The notes under the pieces are model-generated. The model saw only the letters and a list, made by a program, of their open reading frames with translations. It ran no database searches and was not told where the DNA came from. From assembly GCF_000312485.1 (NCBI RefSeq), contig NZ_HE997643.1, positions 1,891,541 to 1,955,540 of the forward strand: 64,000 nt of DNA, given 5' to 3'. The translations under genes and the position numbers were made by a program. The stretch comes from Yersinia massiliensis CCUG 53443. GTDB taxonomy: Bacteria; Pseudomonadota; Gammaproteobacteria; Enterobacterales; Enterobacteriaceae. Numbering within the stretch: position 1 is the stretch's first letter; every line of letters starts with the position of its first letter. Below are positions 19,996-28,301 of this stretch, in pieces.

Positions 19996-21126
19996 CTATC
20001 CTCTCTCCCCATGCATAGGCGCATGTTGCTTTATCGATGTAGCGTACTTCCCAAGCTTATTTGATGGTATCTCAATGTATGAATGTGTTAAGTGACTTAT
20101 AAAAATTACCACCAGCAAGGATACTAATGATGATGTATATATACTGATATTATTATCAAGCATTATTGATATGATTACATACCCGCAAGTGGCGTGTAAT
20201 AAATAAACCGGATAGCTAATATCGGCAAAGTAATCCATAATTTTATTATCGTTAAATTTACTTCTAAAAAAATAACAAGTTAAAAACACCACCAAACCAT
20301 AAATATAATTAAAACCAAGAACTGATAGTTGGTTATTATCGCCCTCCAACAAAAGATACAGATAGGATAAAAATAAAAACATCACAGAATAAATGAAGCA
20401 CCGCATTAATGTCACAACTCCCTTAAAGTGCATATAAATACAATAGCCAACACACATATAAGGTATATACTTGAATCTTAATAGTAAAGTAAGTAAATAA
20501 TAAGGAATTTCAACATTGAAAAACCTCAGAGAAAAAAACAGTAATAACACCAGTGAAAGTAAAACAAAAAGAACATTAGCGATAAATTTTTCTTTTTTTG
20601 TAATTAAAAAAACCAAAGCAAATACAAAGTAAAAAAGCAATTCAATAGTTAATGTCCAGTTAACAAAATTAATAGAAGATTCACCAGCCATATCATGATA
20701 TAAAAATATATTGCTTAAAATTCTTGCGGGGCTAAATCTCTCGATAAAATTAATTGGCTTCCAGTAGATGAATGAAAACAATAAAAAAAATGCACTTATA
20801 ATCAATGCAGCCCAGTACGTAGGAAAGATACGGAATATTCTTTGGAATATGAATTTCGAACTTGTCATTTTCCCTAATGAAAACATAATAACAAATCCAC
20901 TTATTAAAAAAAATATTGACACACCAAGTGGGCCTAAATATACATTGGCGAAATGTTTAGATAAGAAAGAAACAATAATAAAATCATTTGGTTGGTGCTC
21001 TTCTATGTTACTACCTATTACAGAAGAGATATATTTCTTTTGATAGAAATAAGATCCAAGATAGTGCGATATGATTACTATCATCGCAGCCACGCCCCTC
21101 AATTGGTTTGCAAATTGAACGCGCAT
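19996..21126 (-). CDS. Acyltransferase family 3 membrane protein (OafA/Oac-like O-acetyltransferase)
   Basis: Acyltransferase-3 proteins transfer acetyl or other acyl groups to surface sugars. The 376-residue protein has about ten hydrophobic helices and the family N-terminus QLRGVAAMIVIISHY, with the Arg and His used in catalysis. It is visibly AT-richer than its neighbours and lies at the prophage edge next to the integrase, the usual place for lysogenic conversion genes such as oac of Shigella phages. By analogy it may O-acetylate the host O antigen and block phage adsorption; the substrate cannot be told from sequence. ATG at 21126 follows GAGGAG. Confidence 0.88.
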   Translation of the reverse strand: MRVQFANQLRGVAAMIVIISHYLGSYFYQKKYISSVIGSNIEEHQPNDFIIVSFLSKHFANVYLGPLGVSIFFLISGFVIMFSLGKMTSSKFIFQRIFRIFPTYWAALIISAFFLLFSFIYWKPINFIERFSPARILSNIFLYHDMAGESSINFVNWTLTIELLFYFVFALVFLITKKEKFIANVLFVLLSLVLLLFFSLRFFNVEIPYYLLTLLLRFKYIPYMCVGYCIYMHFKGVVTLMRCFIYSVMFLFLSYLYLLLEGDNNQLSVLGFNYIYGLVVFLTCYFFRSKFNDNKIMDYFADISYPVYLLHATCGYVIISIMLDNNISIYTSSLVSLLVVIFISHLTHSYIEIPSNKLGKYATSIKQHAPMHGERG

Positions 21127-21272
21127 TCATACTCCTCGATTCCGCGATTTTATTTTCATAGCATAGGGGGAAATTTCCTCTCTCACTATACTACTATGCT
21201 TACCAAATTAAAAATACATGATTATGATTTAACAGGCCAACAATGATGGCGTCCTTGCCAATGGTGCGTATT

Positions 21273-21464
21273 TTATGGATATATCGGTTGAGGTAAGAAT
21301 GGCTTTAACCATTCTGGGAGAGATTCATAGTATGCAATGTATCTTGGGTCATCAGCATAAACCTCCCCTAAATTATCATAAACAGATGGTGACTGAGGGC
21401 AGCAAAACCAAGATATTATTACTGTTTCCGTTTCGTCGGAAAACTGCACATATAAAATATCCAT
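21273..21464 (-). CDS. Small protein downstream of the tail fibre
   Basis: A 63-residue protein beginning MDILYVQFSDETETVIISWF and ending in a proline-rich tail. Small proteins of this type commonly follow tail fibre genes in enterobacterial phages, where they may help fibre assembly. It has a GGGGAATTAC ribosome site and lies 11 bases after the tail fibre stop, so it is the last gene of the late operon. Function unproven. Confidence 0.65.
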   Translation of the reverse strand: MDILYVQFSDETETVIISWFCCPQSPSVYDNLGEVYADDPRYIAYYESLPEWLKPFLPQPIYP

Positions 21465-21475
21465 GTAATTCCCCG

Positions 21476-22951
21476 TTAAAATGAATAGTCAACCAACGAA
21501 GATGCGAAATTGGTAAAAGTACCAACCGTTGCATTCGCTGAGTAATAAACGGTTTGTGTGGTAGTTATCGGAATGTTCATGGCTGTATATGTGACACCAT
21601 AACTTGCAGTTGTTGCCATTGCACTTGCCCGCCAAGCGATGCCTGAGAGCGATGAAGCAAACGCCAAACCAACAACACCGTTGTTTGATGTTCCTGCTGA
21701 ACCATCTACGCTGCAATACTTAGCATTTATGGGTAAGTAATTGGGCATATTTATCGCCAAAAGCGGAGTCGTTCCAGTGGTAACACTTAAAATAGTTACC
21801 CTAGGGAATGAAACATTCCTATCTAACTGGTAACCAATAGTGAATTGACTGCTTGCAGTTCGCCACACACTAACCAACGCTGACGCCGTATAACCAGATG
21901 GCATATTTGCCCCGCCATATACCTCAGGAGCCAGCACTGACGTAGCATTAACAGCCAGCAATGCAGATACTTGAGTTGTGGGATTATATATCGCATACAG
22001 CGCGACAAATCCCGCGGCCGGAACGGTGCCAGTGTCCATCCCGCCAGCGCCGGTGGTCGCAAGGTTAATTGTCTTGCTGAAGCTAGTTAACAGATACGGC
22101 TGCCCACTCAGTCCAGTAGTAACCGTAAGCTGATCTGCGGTAAATGTTGCAGTAGCAGAGGCAGCCGTTACGGACATTTTCGCATTGCGAGAAGCACCAA
22201 CAACCGGTGACCACTGAGCGTTACCTTGCCCTAAGTTTACGGCGTGATTGTTGTTCGTTGCTGCCTGCACCATCAGCGGGCCATTCAATGTGATATTCGT
22301 TCCATCACTGAATACTACTGCTGTAGTGCCAACAGGAATAGCAACGCCACTCCCTGATGCGGTTTTACAGGTTACGGTGAAATTCCCAGTACAGTTGTTG
22401 GTTACGATCCACTTTGATAACCAGCTCGGGAATACCAAGTTGATATTCGCTGTTAACGTTCCAGATAAGGTAATGCGGTCATTCGATGCTTGCAGAGCGG
22501 TCAAAGTGACGTTAGCGCCTGCAAGTCCGGTAATGGATGTTACGCCATGATTTTTATCTGGCACCCAGCCTGTAGTGATACCAGATTCAGGGGCAATAGT
22601 ATTACCCTCTGTTGTATTTAGCCAATACCCAGTATAGGTTGAGTTTATTAATCTTGCTCCTTTCGGATAACCGCTTACGAGTGATGAAAATGCAGAATCA
22701 TATAAATACCCTCCCCCTGCATTAGCCCATCGAATAGAATCAGTAATCGCGTTCAGCACTCCATTAAAATCTGTGCCATATGGAGGGATGCCTCCTGCCG
22801 TTAATGGAATGCGTGTTAGAGGTGGAAACCCATCAGTGAAAGAAGCCCTGCCGCCCTCAATACCTATTTGAGAATCGATAGGAATTGTTTGCTTAACACC
22901 ACTATTTGCAAATGGTACCGGCATTCTTGTTGGTATAGAGCTATTTTGCAT
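21476..22951 (-). CDS. Tail fibre protein
   Basis: The 491-residue protein begins MQNSSIPTRMPVPFANSG, then a GGIPPYGTDFNGVLNAI segment typical of phage fibre N-terminal attachment regions, followed by long stretches rich in Thr, Ser, Gly and Val expected for a trimeric beta-structured shaft. The frame is open 27 codons further upstream, but the ATG at 22951 has an AGGA site and only slightly overlaps the preceding baseplate gene. It probably determines host binding. Confidence 0.8.
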   Translation of the reverse strand: MQNSSIPTRMPVPFANSGVKQTIPIDSQIGIEGGRASFTDGFPPLTRIPLTAGGIPPYGTDFNGVLNAITDSIRWANAGGGYLYDSAFSSLVSGYPKGARLINSTYTGYWLNTTEGNTIAPESGITTGWVPDKNHGVTSITGLAGANVTLTALQASNDRITLSGTLTANINLVFPSWLSKWIVTNNCTGNFTVTCKTASGSGVAIPVGTTAVVFSDGTNITLNGPLMVQAATNNNHAVNLGQGNAQWSPVVGASRNAKMSVTAASATATFTADQLTVTTGLSGQPYLLTSFSKTINLATTGAGGMDTGTVPAAGFVALYAIYNPTTQVSALLAVNATSVLAPEVYGGANMPSGYTASALVSVWRTASSQFTIGYQLDRNVSFPRVTILSVTTGTTPLLAINMPNYLPINAKYCSVDGSAGTSNNGVVGLAFASSLSGIAWRASAMATTASYGVTYTAMNIPITTTQTVYYSANATVGTFTNFASSLVDYSF

Positions 22952-23618
22952 CTTGAAGTCCTGAGTCTGGGAAGAATGTCCCTTGGTCAAAGGGGGCCAG
23001 CTCTGCTTCAGCAAAGCCGAATGTATAGTCAAAATTGGTAATCATCATCTGCGCGAGGACGCCAGCAGATCTTGGAATGGCTGTAGAATTAAGAACAATT
23101 GAACGTTCGACAGGGGTTAAATCAAATCCAAATACATATCTGATTGTCATTCCTCCCGTATCTGCAACAAAAACAATTCCTCTATCTGTAAAAAGATATC
23201 TGAGCAATTTATTTAAATTCATTGCAGTGCAATCAGTAATATTTGCAAGTGCTTTCACCATTATTAAAAGGCGATATGCATCATCAGTCAAAGATACTGT
23301 TGTTGTTGCTAATGGGCCTTCGTAGAATGGGGCTTGCCCGAATGGTTGAGGGCTTGTTAAATCCGACCCAATCCCTTCAGATTCTACAAACCCCAAATTT
23401 AACTGCGTAGTTTCAACCTGCAATAATCTAGGAATATCAACGATAGCCCCCCAGATGTCTAACCCGAACCCCACCGCCGTTTCGACGTTCCAGATAAAGT
23501 TATAGAAGTTATCTAAATCAACCTCCGGATCTATTGCATCATTAAATGTGCTGATTATTGATGTAATTGTTGGACTATTGGCATATTGACTGAGAAGTGT
23601 GTCTTTGTAATTTTCCAT
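22941..23618 (-). CDS. Baseplate protein, DUF2612 family (gpI-like position)
   Basis: The 225-residue protein has the DUF2612 pattern: an N-terminal helix, then ILGKD-like sequence VGFGLDIWGAIVDIPRLLQV, and the YRLLIMVKALANITDCTA block. It sits between the baseplate J-like gene and the tail fibre, the position of gpI in P2-like and gp48 in Mu-like phages, so it likely links wedge and fibre. Confidence 0.8.
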   Translation of the reverse strand: MENYKDTLLSQYANSPTITSIISTFNDAIDPEVDLDNFYNFIWNVETAVGFGLDIWGAIVDIPRLLQVETTQLNLGFVESEGIGSDLTSPQPFGQAPFYEGPLATTTVSLTDDAYRLLIMVKALANITDCTAMNLNKLLRYLFTDRGIVFVADTGGMTIRYVFGFDLTPVERSIVLNSTAIPRSAGVLAQMMITNFDYTFGFAEAELAPFDQGTFFPDSGLQDAK

Positions 23619-23620
23619 AT

Positions 23621-24832
23621 CTACACCAACGTTACTGTAATGTTGGTTGCATCAAGAGTTGGACGCTGATCTATTCCAATCGTTGCTGAAGTTGATATGC
23701 CAGGTGACACCACCCCAAGCAACACTGATTGAATATTTACGTTATTACTTACTGATGCTATTCCTGAATAATAACGAGATGCGTAAATGGTCGCCCCTAT
23801 ACGAGCGCGTGATCCACCATCCGAACCATTAAATGAATTAATAATCGAGTCCTGTATTAATTCGACAATATTTGACGGCAATGCGGAGTTCATTGCTATC
23901 TGAATATCAAAATAAACAGGGACCGCCGTAGGTGTTACCCACTTAACCAAATATTGTGGGCGCGGAGGCTGATAGTTCATGTCTTCAATGGTGTAGGTTG
24001 TATCGCCATTATAATCACAACCCAGTGATTTTTTATTCCATATTGCAGCTGCAATATCAGCCGCCGCGCCGCCAGCGCAAGCAACATAAACAGAATGCGC
24101 GACAACTGAATAATTAGTTGAACCAATATTAACTGTTTCCCCTGTTGGGTTATCAATCACGTATGCATCGATAACGTCAGGTACTGACAATACCCTAGCA
24201 AATATTGACTGAGGTGAATTAACAGCATTGGCGGCTACAGAATTCCGTCGCCTCGATTCAAAATCAGCTCTGCTTTCAACATCAACACCTGGCGTTCCAG
24301 ACAACTCATTATCAATAGTGTCCCAGCCAATTATTGCGTTATAAATTCTTGATAAAGTGTTTGCTGGACATGCAATCGGACCTGTTGTGGTACATTGAAA
24401 ATCTACATCGATATACCCTGCGTCTGGTATCACACCAGTGGTGATGGCTGAATATAGGAATCCGCTATTATCTTGCGCCATAGCTCCTATCGGTATTACA
24501 GTTCCAACCAATCCAGTACAGCGCCCAGTGACTACAGTCCCATACGCTGATATGCGATTCAGAAAATAAATGCGCCCTATAGCGTCCTGCATGCGCCCTG
24601 ATGCGTAATCCGGGTTAACTTGGTTTACAAGTAATGCAATCTGATTATTCTTATCACCAATAATGGCTGTGTCGCTTTGCGCTATTTGGCCCTGCGGAGT
24701 GCTTAATTGCTGATTAACACCTCCCCCAAATGCCGTGTTGATATCAGCCATTCTCCCTGCAAGTATTGCTGTCTCATCTGGAAGCGTCAGTCCCTTATCA
24801 GTAAAGACAATGGCGGGTACATTTGTAGTCAT
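23621..24832 (-). CDS. Baseplate J-like protein
   Basis: A 403-residue protein of the baseplate J (gp47) family, part of the baseplate wedge. Recognisable segments are the N-terminal VFTDKGLTLPDETAILAGRMADIN, the ISAYGTVVTG region, and the CPANTLSRIYNAIIGWDTI and LSGTPGVDVESRADFESRRR blocks. It is followed by the DUF2612 gene with two bases between. AAGGAATC precedes the ATG. Confidence 0.88.
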   Translation of the reverse strand: MTTNVPAIVFTDKGLTLPDETAILAGRMADINTAFGGGVNQQLSTPQGQIAQSDTAIIGDKNNQIALLVNQVNPDYASGRMQDAIGRIYFLNRISAYGTVVTGRCTGLVGTVIPIGAMAQDNSGFLYSAITTGVIPDAGYIDVDFQCTTTGPIACPANTLSRIYNAIIGWDTIDNELSGTPGVDVESRADFESRRRNSVAANAVNSPQSIFARVLSVPDVIDAYVIDNPTGETVNIGSTNYSVVAHSVYVACAGGAAADIAAAIWNKKSLGCDYNGDTTYTIEDMNYQPPRPQYLVKWVTPTAVPVYFDIQIAMNSALPSNIVELIQDSIINSFNGSDGGSRARIGATIYASRYYSGIASVSNNVNIQSVLLGVVSPGISTSATIGIDQRPTLDATNITVTLV

Positions 24833-24841
24833 GATGATTCC

Positions 24842-25195
24842 TTAAAATGAGACTAGCGACACCACGCCATCGCTATCAGTAATTTGCACCTGTCCGGTTA
24901 ATTCTCGGCCCTTGAAGCTGACGATCACACACTTAGCATCCGCAACGTTCGGTACTGAAAGGGCAGCAGATACCAAGTGAGATTTAACCAAAGATATTGG
25001 AGGCCACTCTCCTAGTATTTGCTGCCAGTAAGGCAGCCCCTGAGACGTGTCATACCAGCACTCACCGATAAATGTTTTAATGGCGCTGGCGACGTCCTGA
25101 GCTATTGAGTAAGGCAAACTAGCCATGGCAATATCTCCATTTGCATCAAGAACTAAATCCCATGCAGTGCGATCTAGAAGCAGCGTGTTTTGCAT
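24842..25195 (-). CDS. Baseplate wedge protein (gp46/gpW-like)
   Basis: A 117-residue protein with the pattern DWDLVLDANGDIAMASLPYSIAQDVASAIKTF followed by GECWYDTSQGLPYWQQILG, shared by small baseplate proteins of the Mu gp46 type. It lies immediately upstream of the J-like gene, the normal position. A GGAGAG site precedes the ATG. It is the first tail gene after the inserted regulatory module. Confidence 0.75.
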   Translation of the reverse strand: MQNTLLLDRTAWDLVLDANGDIAMASLPYSIAQDVASAIKTFIGECWYDTSQGLPYWQQILGEWPPISLVKSHLVSAALSVPNVADAKCVIVSFKGRELTGQVQITDSDGVVSLVSF

Positions 25196-25217
25196 TGACT
25201 CTCCGGAATTTAGGTAA

Positions 25218-25242
25218 TAAAAAACCCACAGTTAAGTGGGTT
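25218..25242 (-). terminator. Terminator closing the immI-like operon
   Basis: On the minus strand AACCCAC-N6-GTGGGTT is followed by a T-run. It lies between the Rha-like gene (stop at 25269) and the gp46-like gene, so it may separate antirepressor transcription from the late operon. Confidence 0.75.
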
Positions 25243-25268
25243 AGGTTTTGGTGATTAGACCTAACTAA

Positions 25269-25970
25269 TTAAGCTACATCAGCTCCGTGGATCAGGTGGC
25301 GCAACGCTTCTACCCCGTTAGCGTTGTAGCGGAACGCCTCAACTTGCTTGCTGCTATACGCAGACTTATCCATTACATAAATGCCGTACTGGTCAGTCTT
25401 GAGGTTATTGGCGTTAGATATGCGGCCGATTTTTTGAGCAGAAATACCAAGCATCTCACCAACCTGACCGGCTGTGTAGAAATGTTCTTCCAGCTTTGGC
25501 AAAGGGATGGCTTCAAAACCAGCGACTGGGTTAATAATATTAGCCGCGGCGCACTGTTTAGACAGCTCACTAAGGTTGGGCATCATGTCGAAAAGCTGAT
25601 GGACTGCATCTACTGACATTTTAAGTGTTCTTGCCCGACGATACTCTGGCAGTCCTGATGATGATTTCTCTTTCTTGCTTCCATCCTCAATTTGACGAAG
25701 ACGGCGAATGACCTTCATTCGGAGTTGTGCGCTATAACCAGTCAGCAGGCATTCAACATGTTCTCGGTCCAGTAGGTACTCACTCTGTTTGCGATTCATG
25801 GTATCTAAATAGATGTGCTCAAATTTGAGCTTATCTTCTTTCAGATCTTCCAGCATAACTTCAACGTCACGCTTAACGTTTTTGTGCTGCTTACCTGTCA
25901 GAGTCGCAATCTCTCGGCTAGACATTTTCGTGACATCAGATCTACCATTTGCTAAAGTTAATGCAGACAT
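25269..25970 (-). CDS. Rha family regulatory protein (antirepressor-like)
   Basis: The 233-residue protein has an N-terminal Rha domain (MSSREIATLTGKQHKNVKRDVEVML, then YLLDREHVECLLTGYSAQLRMKVI), and a C-terminal winged-helix-like domain with YTAGQVGEMLGISAQKIGRISN. Rha proteins are phage regulators that can interfere with the lysogenic state. It follows the Ant-like gene by 75 bases. A predicted plus-strand RNA covers its start codon and ribosome site. Confidence 0.8.
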   Translation of the reverse strand: MSALTLANGRSDVTKMSSREIATLTGKQHKNVKRDVEVMLEDLKEDKLKFEHIYLDTMNRKQSEYLLDREHVECLLTGYSAQLRMKVIRRLRQIEDGSKKEKSSSGLPEYRRARTLKMSVDAVHQLFDMMPNLSELSKQCAAANIINPVAGFEAIPLPKLEEHFYTAGQVGEMLGISAQKIGRISNANNLKTDQYGIYVMDKSAYSSKQVEAFRYNANGVEALRHLIHGADVA

Positions 25971-26024
25971 AAAACCTCACACGGTTTAGTTTATTGAGCC
26001 GCCAGCTCTAACTGGCGGTTTTTT
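25965..26024 (+). ncRNA. Predicted sar-like antisense RNA over the Rha-like gene start
   Basis: A plus-strand terminator (CCGCCAG 25999-26005, loop CTCTAA, CTGGCGG 26012-26018, then T6) has no plus-strand gene before it. A matching promoter is present: GTGACA (25930-25935), 17 bases, TAAAGT (25953-25958), predicting a start near 25965 and an RNA of about 60 nt. It would be complementary to the start codon (25968-25970) and AGGTTTT leader of the Rha-like gene. P22 has a 68-69 nt antisense RNA, sar, over ant. Predicted only. Confidence 0.5.
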
Positions 26025-26045
26025 ATTGCCTGTGTTTTGGCAAAA

Positions 26046-27041
26046 TTAGTTAACCCCTAATACTCGCTCTACTGCGCTGACCTTGCTACGCAGCACTTGA
26101 ATATGGTGTTGCAGCGAAAGTAACTGGAATAATGCGGCCTCCACTTCATATCCGGCATTTTTCAAATCAAACAATAAACGACCACATGGATTAGGGTAAT
26201 CAGCATCGGGAGTTAACATTCTGGCTGGATACGCCCAAGGTGAACTCAATGCCTTTTCACCAATAATCCATTTGAACTGTTCGAAGTATTCCATTGGGTA
26301 AGATATTTTCGGGGCTGGTAGCGCTTCCTGTTTGCCGAGGAACTCACCCTCAATAGGAACTCGCGCAGCCAGTGAGAGAGCTTCCGTGAACTGGTCTTCA
26401 CTGATTTCTTTGTAGCTGCAACCAAAGTGAGTTTTCAACGCTGACCACATGGTGATTATGGCTTTGGCTTGGTTTTCTTTTGGCAAAGCCTTGCCGCGAT
26501 TCATTACTAACTGTTTGACCGCTTCCTGCTGTTCGATGGTGATTTTACCGGGCAATGCTTTCTTGGTGGACTTACGTGGACTTTCATAGCTTCCTGTTTT
26601 ACGAATTGCGGGAAGAACTTCGGCAGTGACCCACTTGCGTACTCGGTGAGGTATGGTTCCCGGCTTTACAGCATCACGGCAGCGGAGTATCAGTGTATAC
26701 ATTCCTGACTCGCTTACGATATTGGCCTCTTCATTACCACGACTTAAGCCCTGAATTGAAGTTAGGGCTTTCTCATCATCATCTAAATTCATGATGGCTT
26801 TGGTTGGGTTCGATAGTTCGAGCACGCGGCATAAATCAGCAGCAACGAACCATGGCTCATTATGGATACTTAACACCCGAACAGCATGAGTATCAAAATG
26901 GAACTGTGATATTGCGGAAGTTTGCGTGTTATTTGCATTTGACTTTGCTAAACTATTCATTGTTAGTTCCTTGGTAGATACTGACAAATTAGAAACCCCT
27001 GCGGCTGCAACCAATGGGGTTTCGTTGTTTCTAAGCTGCAT
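26046..27041 (-). CDS. Ant-like antirepressor (BRO-N domain)
   Basis: The 331-residue protein carries a BRO-N/antirepressor domain at about residues 45-150 (FHFDTHAVRVLSIHNEPWF, VAADLCRVLELSNPTKAI, VSESGMYTLILRCRDA, PHRVRKWVTAEVLPAIRKTG), as in phage antirepressors of the P22 Ant type. The C-terminal part is helical and differs from the N-terminus. Its first start at 27041 lies inside the end of the Arc-like gene, so the two are probably coupled; a later start at residue 28 is possible. It would inactivate a CI-type repressor. Confidence 0.82.
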   Translation of the reverse strand: MQLRNNETPLVAAAGVSNLSVSTKELTMNSLAKSNANNTQTSAISQFHFDTHAVRVLSIHNEPWFVAADLCRVLELSNPTKAIMNLDDDEKALTSIQGLSRGNEEANIVSESGMYTLILRCRDAVKPGTIPHRVRKWVTAEVLPAIRKTGSYESPRKSTKKALPGKITIEQQEAVKQLVMNRGKALPKENQAKAIITMWSALKTHFGCSYKEISEDQFTEALSLAARVPIEGEFLGKQEALPAPKISYPMEYFEQFKWIIGEKALSSPWAYPARMLTPDADYPNPCGRLLFDLKNAGYEVEAALFQLLSLQHHIQVLRSKVSAVERVLGVN

Positions 27042-27204
27042 TAGAACGCTCTTCTCTCAAGCACCGCGCCAAACGCTGCACAATCGCAGAATTGATAGAA
27101 ATTCCATCCATTTCAGCCATGCGGCGGATATCTTCTTTCATGCGCTCCGGCATGCGAAGCTGAAAGCTATCGTTCTTACGTCCGGTATAAAGAACATCTT
27201 GCAT
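27031..27204 (-). CDS. Arc-like ribbon-helix-helix repressor
   Basis: A 57-residue protein whose sequence FQLRMPERMKEDIRRMAE then GISINSAIVQRLARCL is the ribbon-helix-helix fold of P22 Arc (FNLRWPREV...RSVNSEIYQRVM). Length is close to Arc (53). GGAGAAAG precedes the ATG. It is first in a leftward operon with the Ant-like gene, overlapping it by 11 bases, just as arc and ant are cotranscribed in P22. It should bind the dyads at 27225-27287 and restrain the operon. Confidence 0.85.
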   Translation of the reverse strand: MQDVLYTGRKNDSFQLRMPERMKEDIRRMAEMDGISINSAIVQRLARCLREERSNAA

Positions 27205-27224
27205 TTACTTTCTCCTGTTTCAGA

Positions 27225-27287
27225 TAGCATCATTTTGATGCCTGACACCATTATGATGTCATTGTGAGTAATGTCAATATGATGCTA
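27225..27287. promoter_or_regulatory. Divergent operator between the Arc-like and Mnt-like genes
   Basis: TAGCATCAT (27225-27233) is the exact inverted repeat of ATGATGCTA (27279-27287). Additional half-sites (ATTTTGATG, CATTATGATG) lie between. The region contains the divergent promoters, and ribbon-helix-helix repressors commonly bind such repeats. Confidence 0.6.
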
Positions 27288-27321
27288 CCGTGTTTTATAT
27301 AAATAATTATGGACCCTAAAA

Positions 27322-27678
27322 ATGACTGAAAAAGATGACCCAAATTTTATAGAGCGATTTACGGTCAGGATGCCTGACGGAATGCGTGATGCCATAGCTG
27401 AACGTGCCAAGCAAAATGGCAGATCCATGAATTCTGAAATTGTTCAGATACTGCAAGACGCACTATCTGGGGGCGCTATAAATATGGATGCCGAGTTTGT
27501 TTCTGTTTTTAATCAAGTCACACACGCACAGCATGAAACAATAGAAGAATTCGATGCTGTTAATGAAAAGGTAGATTGGTTGATAGATAAGCTTATGGAA
27601 AAAATTGATAACGAAAGCGCTAACGTTAGAGTGTTGCTTAAGGCAAAACAAAAATACGCCAATAAAAAACCTACCTGA
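27322..27678 (+). CDS. Mnt-like ribbon-helix-helix repressor
   Basis: A 118-residue repressor. Its first 50 residues (KDDPNFIERFTVRMPDGMRDAIAE, then NGRSMNSEIVQILQDAL) closely resemble P22 Mnt (DDPHFNFRMPMEV...NGRSMNSELLQIVQDAL). The rest is a helical tail, longer than in Mnt (83 residues), with EFDAVNEKVDWLIDKLMEK probably forming a coiled-coil oligomer. It is transcribed divergently from the Arc-like gene, as mnt is from arc-ant. It likely keeps antirepressor expression off in the lysogen. Confidence 0.85.
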   Translation: MTEKDDPNFIERFTVRMPDGMRDAIAERAKQNGRSMNSEIVQILQDALSGGAINMDAEFVSVFNQVTHAQHETIEEFDAVNEKVDWLIDKLMEKIDNESANVRVLLKAKQKYANKKPT

Positions 27679-27889
27679 GCAGCTTCGCACCACACCCAAC
27701 AGCGCTTCGATGTAGAGTAAAGCACAGTGCTTTGAGGTGGTAAATAGCCCAAAAATCGCTCAATCGTAATCAATCGTAGAAAAGAGATAAATTTACAAAA
27801 CTATTGATAACGCCGGCGCACGGACGCGCCAGATCCTTGGCAATTTGTAATCGTCAAAGTGGAAAATTAATCTAAGGAAACATATCACT

Positions 27890-28240
27890 ATGAGTATAAA
27901 TGCTGAACAATTACGTGACGCAAGCCAGTGGTTAATTAGAGAGCTAACAAGATTAAGTCAATTGAATCGGCCCCTTACTCTGGATGAGTTCTACCAATTC
28001 TCCGAAAATGAAATTTTCATCCATGAGTTGTTCGAAAATTATTGGGAGTTTATTCGCGGGCTGCACGTCCTAGACCCTAGTAAAGATACGCATAACAAAG
28101 AGTTACTGGAATATATGGAAAATGCTTTCTGTCGGCATGCAAACGCCATTACTCCAAAGACTTATGGTGTAGTAGACGACGCATACCTTCTCGCTATCAA
28201 TGTTGCTGCGTCAATAAGCAGGGAAGCGGACGATCTTTAA
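27890..28240 (+). CDS. Hypothetical prophage protein
   Basis: A 116-residue acidic, mostly helical protein with no recognised motif and no membrane segment. An AAGGA site precedes the ATG. It follows the Mnt-like gene in the same orientation at 211 bases distance, and a terminator (28264-28286) follows it. Expressed opposite to the late genes, it is a moron-type accessory gene. Function unknown. Confidence 0.6.
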   Translation: MSINAEQLRDASQWLIRELTRLSQLNRPLTLDEFYQFSENEIFIHELFENYWEFIRGLHVLDPSKDTHNKELLEYMENAFCRHANAITPKTYGVVDDAYLLAINVAASISREADDL

Positions 28241-28263
28241 TTAGCTGCCTACTGCGTAAATGC

Positions 28264-28286
28264 AAAAACCCGCCGGAGCGGGTTTA
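28264..28286. terminator. Bidirectional terminator between convergent accessory genes
   Basis: AAACCCGC-CGGA-GCGGGTTT, an 8-bp stem with A-rich and T-rich flanks, between genes converging at 28240 and 28302. Confidence 0.75.
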
Positions 28287-28301
28287 GTCGATTGTTCTTT
28301 C

